From Bacteroidota bacterium (lineage in GTDB: Bacteria > Bacteroidota > Bacteroidia > B-17B0 > Aurantibacillaceae), in contig JAFLBH010000002.1 of the NCBI GenBank assembly GCA_017303905.1, positions 1-64,000 of the forward strand: DNA of 64,000 nucleotides. Direction: 5' to 3'. Positions 53,264-62,225 of this stretch are shown piece by piece. The first letter of the stretch is position 1, and every line of letters begins with the position of its first letter. Made by a program: the position numbers and the translations under genes. Below the pieces are notes generated by a model that saw only the letters and a list, made by a program, of their open reading frames with translations, ran no database searches and had not been told where the DNA came from.

Positions 53264-55159
53264 ATGTTATCAAACGAAGAAAGAGAAAAGAAGATTGAAA
53301 ATTCTTCTAAATTGATTGGAAAGGCAGTGTTCAATTCCATACTTGTCACTTTGGTGTCATTTAGCCCGATCCTTTTTTTAGAGGGGCAGGAACATAAACT
53401 ATTTTCCCCACTTGTGTGGACAAAAACTTTCGCTATGATAGGATCTGCCTTCGTTGTAGTATTCCTTGTTCCTGTTCTTATGACTATGTTTTTAAAAGGA
53501 AATGTTAGGCCTGAAAGCAAACACCCTGTTTCACGCTTTTTCCTTTGGATGTATAATCCGCTAATACGGTGGTGTTTGAAATGGAAAAAGACTACTATCG
53601 GATTAAGTATTGCTTTGGTATTAGGAAGCGTTCCGCTTGTTTTAAACCTTGGTACGGAATTTATGCCTCCTTTAGATGAAGGTTCATTGTTATTCATGCC
53701 TGTTACATTGCCTGATGTTTCAAATTCTGAGGTAAAGAGAATTATGCAAGTACAGGATAAACTAATTATGACCGTGCCGGAGGTGCAAAATGTATTGGGA
53801 AAAGCAGGAAGAGCAAATACAGCAACAGACAATGCGCCAATAAGCATGATCGAAAGTATTATTCTGTTAAAGCCCCAAAAAGAATGGAGAGAAGGATTTA
53901 CCAAGGATGATATAATTAATGACCTGAATTCGAAAATGCAAATTCCGGGCGTAATTAATGGCTGGACTCAACCAATCATTAACCGCATCAATATGCTTTC
54001 AACCGGAATCAGAACTGATGTTGGGGTGAAAATATATGGACAAAGTCTTGACACCATAAACAAACTTGCTCAAAAATTTAAAAAGGAATTAGAAGGAATT
54101 GATGGAGTTAAGGATTTATATGTTGATCCAATTGTAGGAGGTAAATATGTGGATATAAAAATCAAAAAAGATGAAATTGGTCGTTACGACCTAAGTGTAG
54201 ATGATGTGAATATGTTTATTGAAACTGCATTAGGAGGAATGAATGTAACTACTACGGTTGAAGGAAGACAACGTTTTACTGTTAATGTAAGATTTGCACA
54301 GGATTTTAGGGACAAAATTGATAAACTAAAGAGACTACAGTTACAAACAATGGATTATGGGCCAATACCATTGTCTGCTGTTGCAGAAATTAAAATAAAC
54401 GAAGGCCCGCCAATGATTACTTCTGAGAACGCTATGTTGCGAGGAACATTGTTATTCAACGTGAGAGATAGGGATTTAGGAAGTACGGTAAATGATGCTA
54501 AAAAGAAACTTGAAAGCGTGATAAAGAAATTGCCTAAAGGTTATTTCTTAACATGGAGTGGTCAGTATGAAAACCAAGTTCGGGCAAATGAGAGATTAAC
54601 TATGATAATTCCTATAGTTCTTGTGATAATTATGGTCATACTTTATTTCACCTTCCATACTTTCAGAGAAGTTCTTATCGTTTTGTCAGCGGTTCCGGTT
54701 GCTTTGGTTGGTGGGGCGTATTCTTTGCATTTCTTTAATGTAAACTTCTCTGTGGCTGTTGCCGTAGGTTTTATTGCCTTGTTTGGTGTAGCGGTCGAAA
54801 CAGGAGTGCTGATGTTGGTCTATATGAATAACTCAGTATTTAAGAAAGTAAAAAAGGTGAAATCGGAAAACAAAGAATTGACAAGCCAAGATGTTGAGGA
54901 CGCTATTTACGATGGCGCAGCTTTACGACTACGCCCAAAACTTATGACAGTGTTAGTGGATATTATTGGTCTAATGCCGGTTTTACTTGCAACAGGAACA
55001 GGAAGCGATGTAATGAAGCCCATTACTATTCCGTTTGTATTTGGGTTGATTACCTCCACTTTATTTGTGCTAATTGTGTTACCAGTCCTTTATGCATTGG
55101 TAAGAGAATACGAGCTAAGAAAACACGGAAAATTAATTGTTCAGGAATTTGAAGATTAA
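53264..55159 (+). CDS. cusA: CusA-type Cu/Ag RND pump, C-terminal part (interrupted gene)
   Basis: The 631 residues continue the same frame as the upstream part and cover helices 5-12 and the second periplasmic half: FSPILFLEGQEHKLFSPLVWTKTFA, the signature PPLDEGSLLFMPVT, Met residues in PISMIESI and INRINMLSTGI that match CusA copper ligands, and the final helices. The ATG at 53264 allows separate translation. It stands 2 bp before the TolC gene. Both halves are otherwise intact, with no second stop. Confidence 0.85.
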   Translation: MLSNEEREKKIENSSKLIGKAVFNSILVTLVSFSPILFLEGQEHKLFSPLVWTKTFAMIGSAFVVVFLVPVLMTMFLKGNVRPESKHPVSRFFLWMYNPLIRWCLKWKKTTIGLSIALVLGSVPLVLNLGTEFMPPLDEGSLLFMPVTLPDVSNSEVKRIMQVQDKLIMTVPEVQNVLGKAGRANTATDNAPISMIESIILLKPQKEWREGFTKDDIINDLNSKMQIPGVINGWTQPIINRINMLSTGIRTDVGVKIYGQSLDTINKLAQKFKKELEGIDGVKDLYVDPIVGGKYVDIKIKKDEIGRYDLSVDDVNMFIETALGGMNVTTTVEGRQRFTVNVRFAQDFRDKIDKLKRLQLQTMDYGPIPLSAVAEIKINEGPPMITSENAMLRGTLLFNVRDRDLGSTVNDAKKKLESVIKKLPKGYFLTWSGQYENQVRANERLTMIIPIVLVIIMVILYFTFHTFREVLIVLSAVPVALVGGAYSLHFFNVNFSVAVAVGFIALFGVAVETGVLMLVYMNNSVFKKVKKVKSENKELTSQDVEDAIYDGAALRLRPKLMTVLVDIIGLMPVLLATGTGSDVMKPITIPFVFGLITSTLFVLIVLPVLYALVREYELRKHGKLIVQEFED

Positions 55160-55161
55160 AA

Positions 55162-56439
55162 ATGATGAATACATATAAATATTTAATAAAAAGCATTCTA
55201 CTGATTACAGTTTTTTTGCTTGACTCATCAAAAATGTTTTCACAGGTAATGTCACTTGAAAATGTCTTAAATGAGATTGAAAAAAATCAACCTGATTTGA
55301 AAAAATACGATGCAAAAATTAATGCGTATGACACTTATGCTACAGGCGCAAAGGCATTGGATGCACCACAGGTTGGCGCAGGTTTCTTTATGACTCCTTA
55401 TAATCCTCAGATGTGGAAGGCTGACCCGGCAATGAACACAAACGGCATGGGGTCTTTTATGTTGTCAGCTCAACAAATGATCATGAATCCTAAAAAGTTA
55501 AATGCAAATTCAAATTACATGAAAAGCATGTCGGGTATTGAAAAGGAAATGAAAGGCTCGATGAAAAACGAACTCTTTTCTATGGCTAAAATGAGTTACA
55601 ATGAGTGGGTCATTCTAAAAAGAAGGAGAGCCATACTTATGGAAAGTGAGAATATTTTAAAATACCTTATCGAGTCAACTGAGCTAAGATATAAATATGG
55701 AATGGATAAGCTCAACGCTTATTACAAAGCAAAGGGTATGTTAGGAGACGTTCAAACTATGATGGTAATGACAAATCAAGAAATCAATCAAAAAATGATT
55801 GAATTAAATACTTTAATGAATCGTGACAAAAAACTCTCTTTTGATGTAGATACTTTAATAAAGTTTAATGAATATGAAAACGTGTTGATTGATAGTGCTG
55901 CAATCATGTCGGCAAGGAGTGACTTCAAGATTCTTAAGCAAAACGAAAACCTATTACGAACTAAACAGACATTTGAAAACTCGAAAAGACTCCCGGACTT
56001 TGGTTTAAAATACGATCACATGCTTGCCTTTGGAAAGCAGCCACAGCAGTTCAGTTTAATGGCAATGGTAACAATACCTATCGCCCCTTGGTCATCTAAA
56101 ATGTATAAGTCAACTGTGAAGGGTTTAAATTATGAGATCGAAGCTGCTAAATTTGAGCAGCAAGGTTTTGTAAATAATGTAAGTGGGACTATTGAAAATA
56201 TCAAAGTAAAAATTAAGAATAAAAAACAACAGATTGAGCTTTTTGAAAAAGTTGTTATTCCATCTATGAAGAAAAATTACGAGACAACTTTGTTGGCATA
56301 TGAGCAGAATACAGAAGAATTATTTATGGTACTGGACGCTTGGCAAAACTTAAAATTAATGCAATTAAACTATATTGACCAGCTAATGGAATTAGCTGAA
56401 TTGCAAATTCAATACGAAAACCAACTTGAAATAAAATGA
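55162..56439 (+). CDS. TolC-family outer-membrane efflux protein (CusC-like)
   Basis: This 425-aa protein has a signal peptide (LLITVFLLDSSKMFSQ) and the repeated long helices of TolC/OEP proteins (MSLENVLNEIEKNQPDLKKYDAKINAYDTYATGAKALDAPQVGAG, then NENLLRTKQTFENSKRLPDFGLKYDHML). It should form the trimeric outer-membrane channel for the CusA pump. The sequence is unusually rich in Met (PQMWKADPAMNTNGMGSFML), which suits Cu(I). It overlaps the next gene by 4 bp. Confidence 0.9.
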   Translation: MMNTYKYLIKSILLITVFLLDSSKMFSQVMSLENVLNEIEKNQPDLKKYDAKINAYDTYATGAKALDAPQVGAGFFMTPYNPQMWKADPAMNTNGMGSFMLSAQQMIMNPKKLNANSNYMKSMSGIEKEMKGSMKNELFSMAKMSYNEWVILKRRRAILMESENILKYLIESTELRYKYGMDKLNAYYKAKGMLGDVQTMMVMTNQEINQKMIELNTLMNRDKKLSFDVDTLIKFNEYENVLIDSAAIMSARSDFKILKQNENLLRTKQTFENSKRLPDFGLKYDHMLAFGKQPQQFSLMAMVTIPIAPWSSKMYKSTVKGLNYEIEAAKFEQQGFVNNVSGTIENIKVKIKNKKQQIELFEKVVIPSMKKNYETTLLAYEQNTEELFMVLDAWQNLKLMQLNYIDQLMELAELQIQYENQLEIK

Positions 56440-57815
56440 TAATGCGTTTATTAAAAATATTATCTATCGTTCTAATTTTTAGTTCTTGCAATAGCACGAA
56501 TGAGAAAGAACATAACGATATGAATGAACACCACAACAGTGAACATAAAAATCACGTTGCAACAAGCCAAGGCAAGAAGTACACTTGTCCTATGCATCCG
56601 GAAATTATAAAGGATGAACCGGGACAATGCCCCATTTGCAAAATGGATCTTGTTGAGAAAAAAGAAGAGGCTTCTTCAGATAAGAAATATACATGCCCTA
56701 TGCATCCTGAAATTATTCAAGATAAAACTGGAATATGCCCAAAATGTAAAATGGATTTGGTTGAAATGAAAAATGAGGAAACCAAAGAAGAATATACAGA
56801 GTTAGACATTCTACTTAAACCTACTAATAGATATGTGGTCTCTCAGGTTAAAACGGTAAGTATGCAACAAAAGAAGATTCCTTTGTTGATTAACGCCACT
56901 GGAAAAGTCAGTTATGATACACGGGAAATTTCTACTATATCATCAAGAGTAGCGGGAAGGATTGAAAAATTGTACATCAAATACTTATACCAACCTTTAA
57001 GTAAAGGGCAAAAGCTAATGGATATTTATAGTAAGGAACTACTAACAGAACAAGAGAATTACATTTATCTTTTAAAAAATGATCCTGACAATACTGCTCT
57101 TATTAAAGCTGCTGAAGATCGTTTAGCACTTCAAGGATTAACAGCAGAGCAAATCAAGAAAATAAAAGGAGATAAAAAGGCAATAGAATATGTGACAATT
57201 TATAGCCCGTTTTCGGGACACTTGCATGATTTAATTGGAGAAAAAACAAATTCAGCAACAATGACTTCGATGAACGAACAAATACAACAAGAACTTTTGA
57301 TTAAGGAAGGGATGTATGTTCAAAAAGGTCAAGCTGTTTTTAATGTGTACAGCACAAAAAAACTTTGGGTATTATTAAGTATTTATACTGACAATCAAAA
57401 CATAGTTTCAAAAGGTCAGAATGTTTTGCTTACTGTTGACGGCAAACAATTATCCAATGGTAGTAAAATTGATTTTATAGAGCCTGAAATAAGAGCAGGA
57501 CAAAATACTCTTACTGCAAGAGTTTACATTTCCAACCCAAACAATTCAATTGAAGTTGGTTCGAATGTAAAGGCAACTATTGACGCAGGAGAACTAACAG
57601 GACTCTTCATTCCTGTTAGTTCTATTGTTGATTTAGGCAATAATAAAGTGGTGTTTTTAAAGGAGAACAATTTGTTTAGGGCCTGCAAAATTCAAACTGG
57701 TGTGATTGCAGATGGCATGATTGAAGTTATTTCAGGAATTACAGAAAGGGACGTTATTGCTGAGAATGCTCAATTGTTAATGGACAGTGAAAGTTTTATT
57801 AAAAGTGAAAACTAG
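56436..57815 (+). CDS. RND periplasmic adaptor with two heavy-metal-binding domains (CusB-like)
   Basis: This 459-aa lipoprotein (IFSSCNST) has a His-rich linker (EHNDMNEHHNSEHKNH) and two copies of a zinc-ribbon-like heavy-metal-binding domain (KYTCPMHPEIIKDEPGQCPICKMDL and KYTCPMHPEIIQDKTGICPKCKMDL, at about 45-115). Then come the barrel-sandwich (ISTISSRVAGRIEKLYIKY), an alpha-hairpin, and the beta-barrel regions. It should link CusA to the TolC channel and hand over Cu(I). The stop lies 4 bp before the ATG of the next adaptor. Confidence 0.9.
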   Translation: MIMRLLKILSIVLIFSSCNSTNEKEHNDMNEHHNSEHKNHVATSQGKKYTCPMHPEIIKDEPGQCPICKMDLVEKKEEASSDKKYTCPMHPEIIQDKTGICPKCKMDLVEMKNEETKEEYTELDILLKPTNRYVVSQVKTVSMQQKKIPLLINATGKVSYDTREISTISSRVAGRIEKLYIKYLYQPLSKGQKLMDIYSKELLTEQENYIYLLKNDPDNTALIKAAEDRLALQGLTAEQIKKIKGDKKAIEYVTIYSPFSGHLHDLIGEKTNSATMTSMNEQIQQELLIKEGMYVQKGQAVFNVYSTKKLWVLLSIYTDNQNIVSKGQNVLLTVDGKQLSNGSKIDFIEPEIRAGQNTLTARVYISNPNNSIEVGSNVKATIDAGELTGLFIPVSSIVDLGNNKVVFLKENNLFRACKIQTGVIADGMIEVISGITERDVIAENAQLLMDSESFIKSEN

Positions 57816-57819
57816 AAAC

Positions 57820-59019
57820 ATGAAAAATATTATCTCCTTAATTCTATTTACCTTACTACTGGGTGCTTGTACACAAAAGGAAGAAAAGGTGGAAAGTGAC
57901 GTATATTATACCTGTTCAATGGATCCGCAGGTAATAGAATCCAAACCGGGAAATTGTCCCATTTGTAAGATGCCACTTACAAAAGTAAAGAAGGATCACT
58001 CCACACATGAGGGAGGATTGAATCTTAGTGATCAACAAATTCAATTAGGGAACATTAAAACCGATGTACTGACAGAACATGAATTAGGCGATGAAATTCA
58101 ATTGACTGGAAGATTGACCATTGACCAAAATAAACAATGGTCTATAAGTTCAAGGGTAATGGGCAGAGTTGATAAACTATACATAAAGAACATAGGAGAA
58201 CCGATAAAAGAAGGTGATGTGGTTTATGAAATATACAGTGAGGACTTAAATTTAGCTGCACGGGAGTACAAATTAGCTTTAGATAAAAAACGTTCACTCA
58301 AAACTGAATCGTTTGATATTGACAAAATAATACAAAGTGCAAAAAACAAATTGAAGCTCTATGGTTTAACAGATAAACAAATAGAAAAACTAAATGATAC
58401 CGATTTGTCCAACGATCTTTTCAAAATTACAAGTAATGTTTCGGGGATTGTTTCTTCTGTGGATATTAAAGAAGGAGACTATGTGATGGAAGGAGGCAGT
58501 ATCTACCATGTAGCTGATTATGGAAATCTTTGGGCAGAAGCACAGGTTTTTATTGATGATCTATCTAAGGTTAAAGAAGGGATGAATGCTACACTTCGTT
58601 TTCCTGGATTAACCGAAAAAAAAGTTGAAAGTAAAATAACATTTATGAATCCGGAATTAGGTTCAGGAACTCAAATTAATTTAGTGAGAGTTGAAGTTCC
58701 CAATCTTGACAATCGTCTGAAAGTTGGAATGCAAGTAGATTTTTCGATTTTACTGAATACCAAATCTGTATTAGCTCTACCAACCGATGCGGTTTTATTA
58801 GAAGGCAAAGGAGCTTCCGTTTGGGTAAAAAAAGGCCATAACAAATTTGAAAGTGTTATGGTGCATACTGGGCTTGAAACAAACGAATACACACAAATTC
58901 TGCACGGATTGAAGAAAGGAGATACGATAGTTGTATCGGGCGCATATCTATTAAATAGCGAATACATGTTCAAAAAAGGTGCTAATCCGATGGAAGGACA
59001 TGATATGAGCAAAATGTAA
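57820..59019 (+). CDS. RND periplasmic adaptor with one heavy-metal-binding domain (CusB-like)
   Basis: This 399-aa lipoprotein (LLLGACTQK) has one metal-binding domain (YYTCSMDPQVIESKPGNCPICKMPL) and the usual adaptor modules (SSRVMGRVDKLYIKNIGEPIKEGD, alpha-hairpin, beta-barrel, and VVSGAYLLNSEYMFKKG near the end). Start 57820 begins the signal; the frame is open 33 bp upstream inside the previous gene. A second, non-identical adaptor next to the first suggests a heteromeric adaptor ring or specialisation for a second pump. Confidence 0.88.
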   Translation: MKNIISLILFTLLLGACTQKEEKVESDVYYTCSMDPQVIESKPGNCPICKMPLTKVKKDHSTHEGGLNLSDQQIQLGNIKTDVLTEHELGDEIQLTGRLTIDQNKQWSISSRVMGRVDKLYIKNIGEPIKEGDVVYEIYSEDLNLAAREYKLALDKKRSLKTESFDIDKIIQSAKNKLKLYGLTDKQIEKLNDTDLSNDLFKITSNVSGIVSSVDIKEGDYVMEGGSIYHVADYGNLWAEAQVFIDDLSKVKEGMNATLRFPGLTEKKVESKITFMNPELGSGTQINLVRVEVPNLDNRLKVGMQVDFSILLNTKSVLALPTDAVLLEGKGASVWVKKGHNKFESVMVHTGLETNEYTQILHGLKKGDTIVVSGAYLLNSEYMFKKGANPMEGHDMSKM

Positions 59020-59031
59020 AAAGGACGCAAT

Positions 59032-59358
59032 ATGAGCATAATACCATTTGTAGTAGAAGAATATCTTTATTCTTTAAAGCGAAAAAAGAAAGATGTAATT
59101 GCTGAAATAAAAGTATGGGGGAATTGTGGTAAATGTAAAACCCGGATTGAAAAAGCAGCAAAAGTCAAAGGGGTCAAAAAAGCTTTTTGGAATATGGAAA
59201 CCAAGATGCTTGAATTGACCTATAATCCTAAAACTGTTTCATTGGAAAAGATTCATGAGAAACTTGCCTTGGCTGGACATGATACTGAAAACATATATGC
59301 TCCCAAAGTCAAATACATTAAGCTACCAGATTGTTGTAAATATATTAGGGAAAAATAA
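59032..59358 (+). CDS. Heavy-metal-associated protein without signal (WGNCxxCK type)
   Basis: This 108-aa protein has the motif VWGNCGKCKTRIEKA, KKAFWNMETK and the C-terminal DCCKYIREK, like the proteins at 17243 and 42587. There is no lipoprotein signal; it may be cytoplasmic, perhaps a metal chaperone. It lies 12 bp after the second adaptor and 3 bp before the MerC-like gene. Confidence 0.82.
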   Translation: MSIIPFVVEEYLYSLKRKKKDVIAEIKVWGNCGKCKTRIEKAAKVKGVKKAFWNMETKMLELTYNPKTVSLEKIHEKLALAGHDTENIYAPKVKYIKLPDCCKYIREK

Positions 59359-59361
59359 AAC

Positions 59362-59970
59362 ATGAAATTACTCAGTAACATAGATAAATTTGGAACACTT
59401 GGGCTTTTCCTAACGGCTATATTCTCTCCTTGTTGTTTCCCACTTTTTGCCTTTGGGGCATCTGCTCTTGGACTTGGTAGCTTTGAATTATTTGGCGGAT
59501 GGACGATGTGGGTTTTTCAGATTATGGCAGTAATATCAATTATTGGACTTTATGTTAGTTATCGTTCGCATAAAAATATAATGCCGACTATCATTTCTGT
59601 TATTTCAGGAGGCCTTATTATTTTTTCATACAACTTTTATGACAGCGACCATTGGACAATATTACTTTATATTGGTATGTTTGGGCTTTTGTTTGCAACG
59701 GGACTTAACTACTATATAAATAAAAAACATATGACCTGTAAAACCTGTACAACATACAATGGTAAGACAGTTGAATTAAATTCAACATTGACTTGCCCAA
59801 ATTGTGGACACAAAAAAGAAGAAATCATGCCTACAGATGCCTGCGTTTACTTTTACGAATGCGAAAAATGTAAATCTGTACTAAAGCCTTTAAAAGGAGA
59901 TTGTTGCGTTTATTGCAGTTACGGGTCGGAAAAATGTCCGCCGATTCAGGCAGGAGATAAATGTTGTTAA
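59362..59970 (+). CDS. MerC-like membrane protein fused to a GDCCVxC zinc-ribbon domain
   Basis: This 202-aa protein has four hydrophobic helices (about 8-135) with a Cys pair in the first (IFSPCCFPLFAFGAS), as in the mercury transporter MerC. A hydrophilic C-terminal part follows with Cys pairs (TCKTCTTYNGKTVEL, TCPNCGHKKEE, YECEKCKSV) and the motif GDCCVYCSYGSEKCP, the GDCCVxC domain known from small heavy-metal-resistance proteins. It could import Hg(II) or bind it. It is the last gene of the island and stands at the end of the Cus block. Confidence 0.82.
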   Translation: MKLLSNIDKFGTLGLFLTAIFSPCCFPLFAFGASALGLGSFELFGGWTMWVFQIMAVISIIGLYVSYRSHKNIMPTIISVISGGLIIFSYNFYDSDHWTILLYIGMFGLLFATGLNYYINKKHMTCKTCTTYNGKTVELNSTLTCPNCGHKKEEIMPTDACVYFYECEKCKSVLKPLKGDCCVYCSYGSEKCPPIQAGDKCC

Positions 59971-60150
59971 TTACGGTAAAATTACCGTAAAATACGATAA
60001 CAGTCCTTATTTCTGACCAACCCTAAACACCTTGCAGAAGTGGCTTACAGCCCTTAAATCGGCTAAAAATCGCTGAATTTGGGCTTCTTTCGATTCTTCG
60101 GAGTTTTCGTTGGTTATTTGGTTCGAACAGGGTAAATTTGAGCCCGCAGA
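59971..60150. other. Right boundary region of the island
   Basis: About 180 bp of non-coding DNA. It holds a near-perfect palindrome ACGGTAAA/ATTACCGT at 59973-59988, a CGTAAAATACG motif at 59986-59996 shared with the left part of the island, and GGTTCGAA at 60120-60127, which matches 8 bases of the tRNA-Ser T-loop region. No gene is supported and no long direct repeat of the tRNA is present. Confidence 0.45.
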
Positions 60151-60189
60151 AAAACTAAAAAGGCGCCTTTACGGTGCCTTTTTAGTTTT
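60151..60189. terminator. Bidirectional terminator
   Basis: AAAACTAAAAAGGC (60151-60164) and GCCTTTTTAGTTTT (60176-60189) form a perfect 14-bp stem. It separates the metal island from the minus-strand stress cluster that ends at 60277. Confidence 0.85.
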
Positions 60190-60276
60190 ATGCAGATTTA
60201 AGTCATGATTTTACATTTTGACTAAAGTGAGAATAGAAAGTTATTCCGGCTGAATTTTCCTATAAAGAATATGAGT

Positions 60277-61029
60277 TTATTTACGGTCTGTAAAGTTTGT
60301 TTGTCTTAACTTTTCTTCCAATTCAATCGCTTTTGGAAATAGCACATTATTTTCAAGGTGAATGTGAAGATGTAAATCATTTACAAACTCTTTTAACATG
60401 GCAAAAGTTACTTTATAAGTATTACAAGCGTCTGGGGGTGGCGTGAAATTATTTGTGAGTTGCGTGATTTTTTCGAATCGTTCTCCTTCAATGGTATGGT
60501 CATGCTTCATAACATCAACCGGATTTTGAATACTACCGAAAGCTTGTTTGCCCAAACTACTTGTTTGTTTGTTCTGAACTAAGGCTAATCTTTTTACAAA
60601 TGGAAAAAGAATAAGTTCTTCTTTCTTCATATGTACAGCCAAGTCCCAAGCCGATTCGCCAAAGAGCTCATTAATCGTATGGAGTTCCGGGTGTTTATGA
60701 CCGTGAACCTGACAAATTTTATTAAGATATTGTTTTATTAATGGTGTTTTTTCTTCCACATATTTGTGGTGTTTGTTTTCAATGTGTTCTGCTAGTCTGG
60801 AAGGTTCCCAAGAGTTGTAGTCTTCATTGGTATTATTTTCATTTTTTAATAAGGTTACTTTATTTAAATCGTGTATAAGTAAAGTTTTACTTATGCTCTT
60901 TTCGTCACAGGCTTCATCAATTGTTTTATTACCCTTGCAACAAAAATCAATTCCGAAAGATTCAAAAACGGCTGCTGTTTTATAATTATCGGCTACTATT
61001 TGTCCGATTGTTTTTTCAATTGTTTCCAT
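60277..61029 (-). CDS. ric: Iron-sulphur cluster repair di-iron protein (Ric/ScdA/YtfE family)
   Basis: This 250-aa cytoplasmic protein has an N-terminal ScdA_N domain (TIGQIVADNYKTAAVFESFGIDFCCKG) with the double Cys and a C-terminal hemerythrin-like four-helix bundle with His/Glu ligands (HKYVEEKTPLIKQYLNKICQVHGHKHPEL, HMKKEELILFPFV, MKHDHTIEG, HIHLENNVLFPKA). It repairs iron-sulphur clusters after nitric-oxide or oxidative damage. It is the last gene of a minus-strand operon led by 61858-62190. Confidence 0.95.
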   Translation of the reverse strand: METIEKTIGQIVADNYKTAAVFESFGIDFCCKGNKTIDEACDEKSISKTLLIHDLNKVTLLKNENNTNEDYNSWEPSRLAEHIENKHHKYVEEKTPLIKQYLNKICQVHGHKHPELHTINELFGESAWDLAVHMKKEELILFPFVKRLALVQNKQTSSLGKQAFGSIQNPVDVMKHDHTIEGERFEKITQLTNNFTPPPDACNTYKVTFAMLKEFVNDLHLHIHLENNVLFPKAIELEEKLRQTNFTDRK

Positions 61030-61035
61030 ATTTTT

Positions 61036-61470
61036 TTATTTAAATTGTTGCAAACTAAATACGAATAAGAACATTACTTTTATGATTTCTGCAATTACAT
61101 AATAGAGGTGTAATGGAGATGAAGGCACATCAATACCTTGAATGTGCATTTCTGCACGTTGGTCGAGTGCAGGTAATAGCCAGATTGATTGTATACACAG
61201 AATAATTAGAGGAACATAGAACAGCATGGCATCAGAATCTCTAAATGATTTTTCTGATAAGAAATAACCTGCAATAATTGCAAGTGCTAAAATCCATTCT
61301 ACTTTGTTTAGCGCATTAAACACCAATCGGCCAATACCTAAACCTATTTGCAGATTTACGCCGGGAGCCCTGAACTTTATCCAGGCTTCCATGAAACTAA
61401 TGGCTCCAACAAATCCTATCCATAAATAGGCGGCTGCCAAAATAATAGGGGCTTTTACAATAATATTCAT
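61036..61470 (-). CDS. Small membrane protein of unknown function
   Basis: This 144-aa protein has four membrane helices (IILAAAYLWIGFVGAISFMEAW, VEWILALAIIAGYFL, LFYVPLIILCIQSIWLLPAL, IAEIIKVMFLFVFSL) and few charged residues. No family was recognised. It overlaps the truncated-haemoglobin gene by 4 bp and ends 6 bp before ric, so it belongs to the nitric-oxide stress operon. Confidence 0.75.
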   Translation of the reverse strand: MNIIVKAPIILAAAYLWIGFVGAISFMEAWIKFRAPGVNLQIGLGIGRLVFNALNKVEWILALAIIAGYFLSEKSFRDSDAMLFYVPLIILCIQSIWLLPALDQRAEMHIQGIDVPSSPLHLYYVIAEIIKVMFLFVFSLQQFK

Positions 61471-61853
61471 AGCGGTTTTAGTTGAGGGTTGTTTTTATAA
61501 TGTTCAATTTTTAGCTCAAACATCTCAGCCATTTTTTCTGCCCGCCATTTTGCTTCATTGGCTTTTGGACCTGAAAAATTTTCATCTATGGTTTTAAAAA
61601 ATAACTCTAACCATACACCGAAGTGAAGATTGCTTATTGGCATCTTTGCATGCGGTAAAAACGGACTGCCCGAATAAGTATGCTCATCTAACAACACAGT
61701 CTGCCAAAAACGATACATTTTATCAAGATGTGTGGGCCATCGGTCTTTAATGATGTTTTCAAAAATGGGCGACAATAATTCATTTTCTCTTACTTTTCCG
61801 TAAAACGAATCAACAAGTAATTTGATGTCATTTATGTTGGTTATGTCGCCCAT
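61467..61853 (-). CDS. Group III truncated haemoglobin
   Basis: This 128-aa haem protein has the group III pattern: DSFYGKVRENELLSPIFENII, DKMYRFWQTVLL, GSPFLPHAKMPISNLHFGVWLELFFKTI with the proximal His in LHF, and the C-terminal helix. Group III proteins bind O2 and NO and may detoxify NO or related species. It lies between two small membrane proteins in the stress operon. Confidence 0.93.
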   Translation of the reverse strand: MGDITNINDIKLLVDSFYGKVRENELLSPIFENIIKDRWPTHLDKMYRFWQTVLLDEHTYSGSPFLPHAKMPISNLHFGVWLELFFKTIDENFSGPKANEAKWRAEKMAEMFELKIEHYKNNPQLKPL

Positions 61854-61857
61854 GTTT

Positions 61858-62190
61858 TTAAATATTCGTTAAAATGAAGAGTGAGTTAGCGAAAATGCTT
61901 AAGTAGAACGAAGCCAAGCACCATTTGCCCGGACCTTGTGCAATAAATATTGCATTGCATGCCATTGTAATTACCGCACACAAAACAAGTAAAATATCGC
62001 TTGCTTTATTTTGTAAAATATAAAGACAAGCTATAGAACCTAAACAGCTTTGAGCGGTCATGTACATGGCCATCCAACCGAATCGGCTTTTTTCAAATTT
62101 CTCCGCTTGTTTATTAAACCAACCATCGATGCCGATGGTATTTAGTTGTGATTTAGGCTTTGTAGCCACTTGTGCTTTTGTTGTATTCAT
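61858..62190 (-). CDS. Small membrane protein of unknown function
   Basis: This 110-aa protein has a soluble N terminus (about 1-40) and three membrane helices (WMAMYMTAQSCLGSIACLYIL, ILLVLCAVITMACNAIFIAQ, WCLASFYLSIFANSLFIL). No family was recognised. It is the first gene of the minus-strand stress operon, 4 bp upstream of the truncated haemoglobin. A copy of the 16-bp Rrf2-site candidate lies 36 bp before its start codon. Confidence 0.75.
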   Translation of the reverse strand: MNTTKAQVATKPKSQLNTIGIDGWFNKQAEKFEKSRFGWMAMYMTAQSCLGSIACLYILQNKASDILLVLCAVITMACNAIFIAQGPGKWCLASFYLSIFANSLFILTNI

Positions 62191-62225
62191 GATTTTACGT
62201 TTTTAATTAATATAAAAAGACCTTT

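Larger units (their letters stand above)
21932..60000. mobile_element. Probable integrated metal-resistance island next to tRNA-Ser
   Basis: The left end is set by tRNA-Ser and the serine recombinase that reads into it. The interior holds small element-type genes followed by about 33 kb of metal-resistance cargo. The right end is placed near 60000 because the metal genes stop at 59970, an 11-bp motif shared with the left part of the island occurs at 59986-59996, and core-type stress genes begin at 60277. No direct repeat long enough to serve as attL/attR was found, and no relaxase or conjugation genes are present. It could be an integrative mobilisable element, a degenerate one, or nested insertions. 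The right end is a guess. Confidence 0.45.

Noticed and set aside
60120-60127. GGTTCGAA as attR partner of the tRNA-Ser T-loop
   Set aside because: Only 8 bases match, and the following bases (CAGGGTAAATTTG) cannot complete the tRNA-Ser T-arm or acceptor stem, so it is not a convincing attachment repeat.
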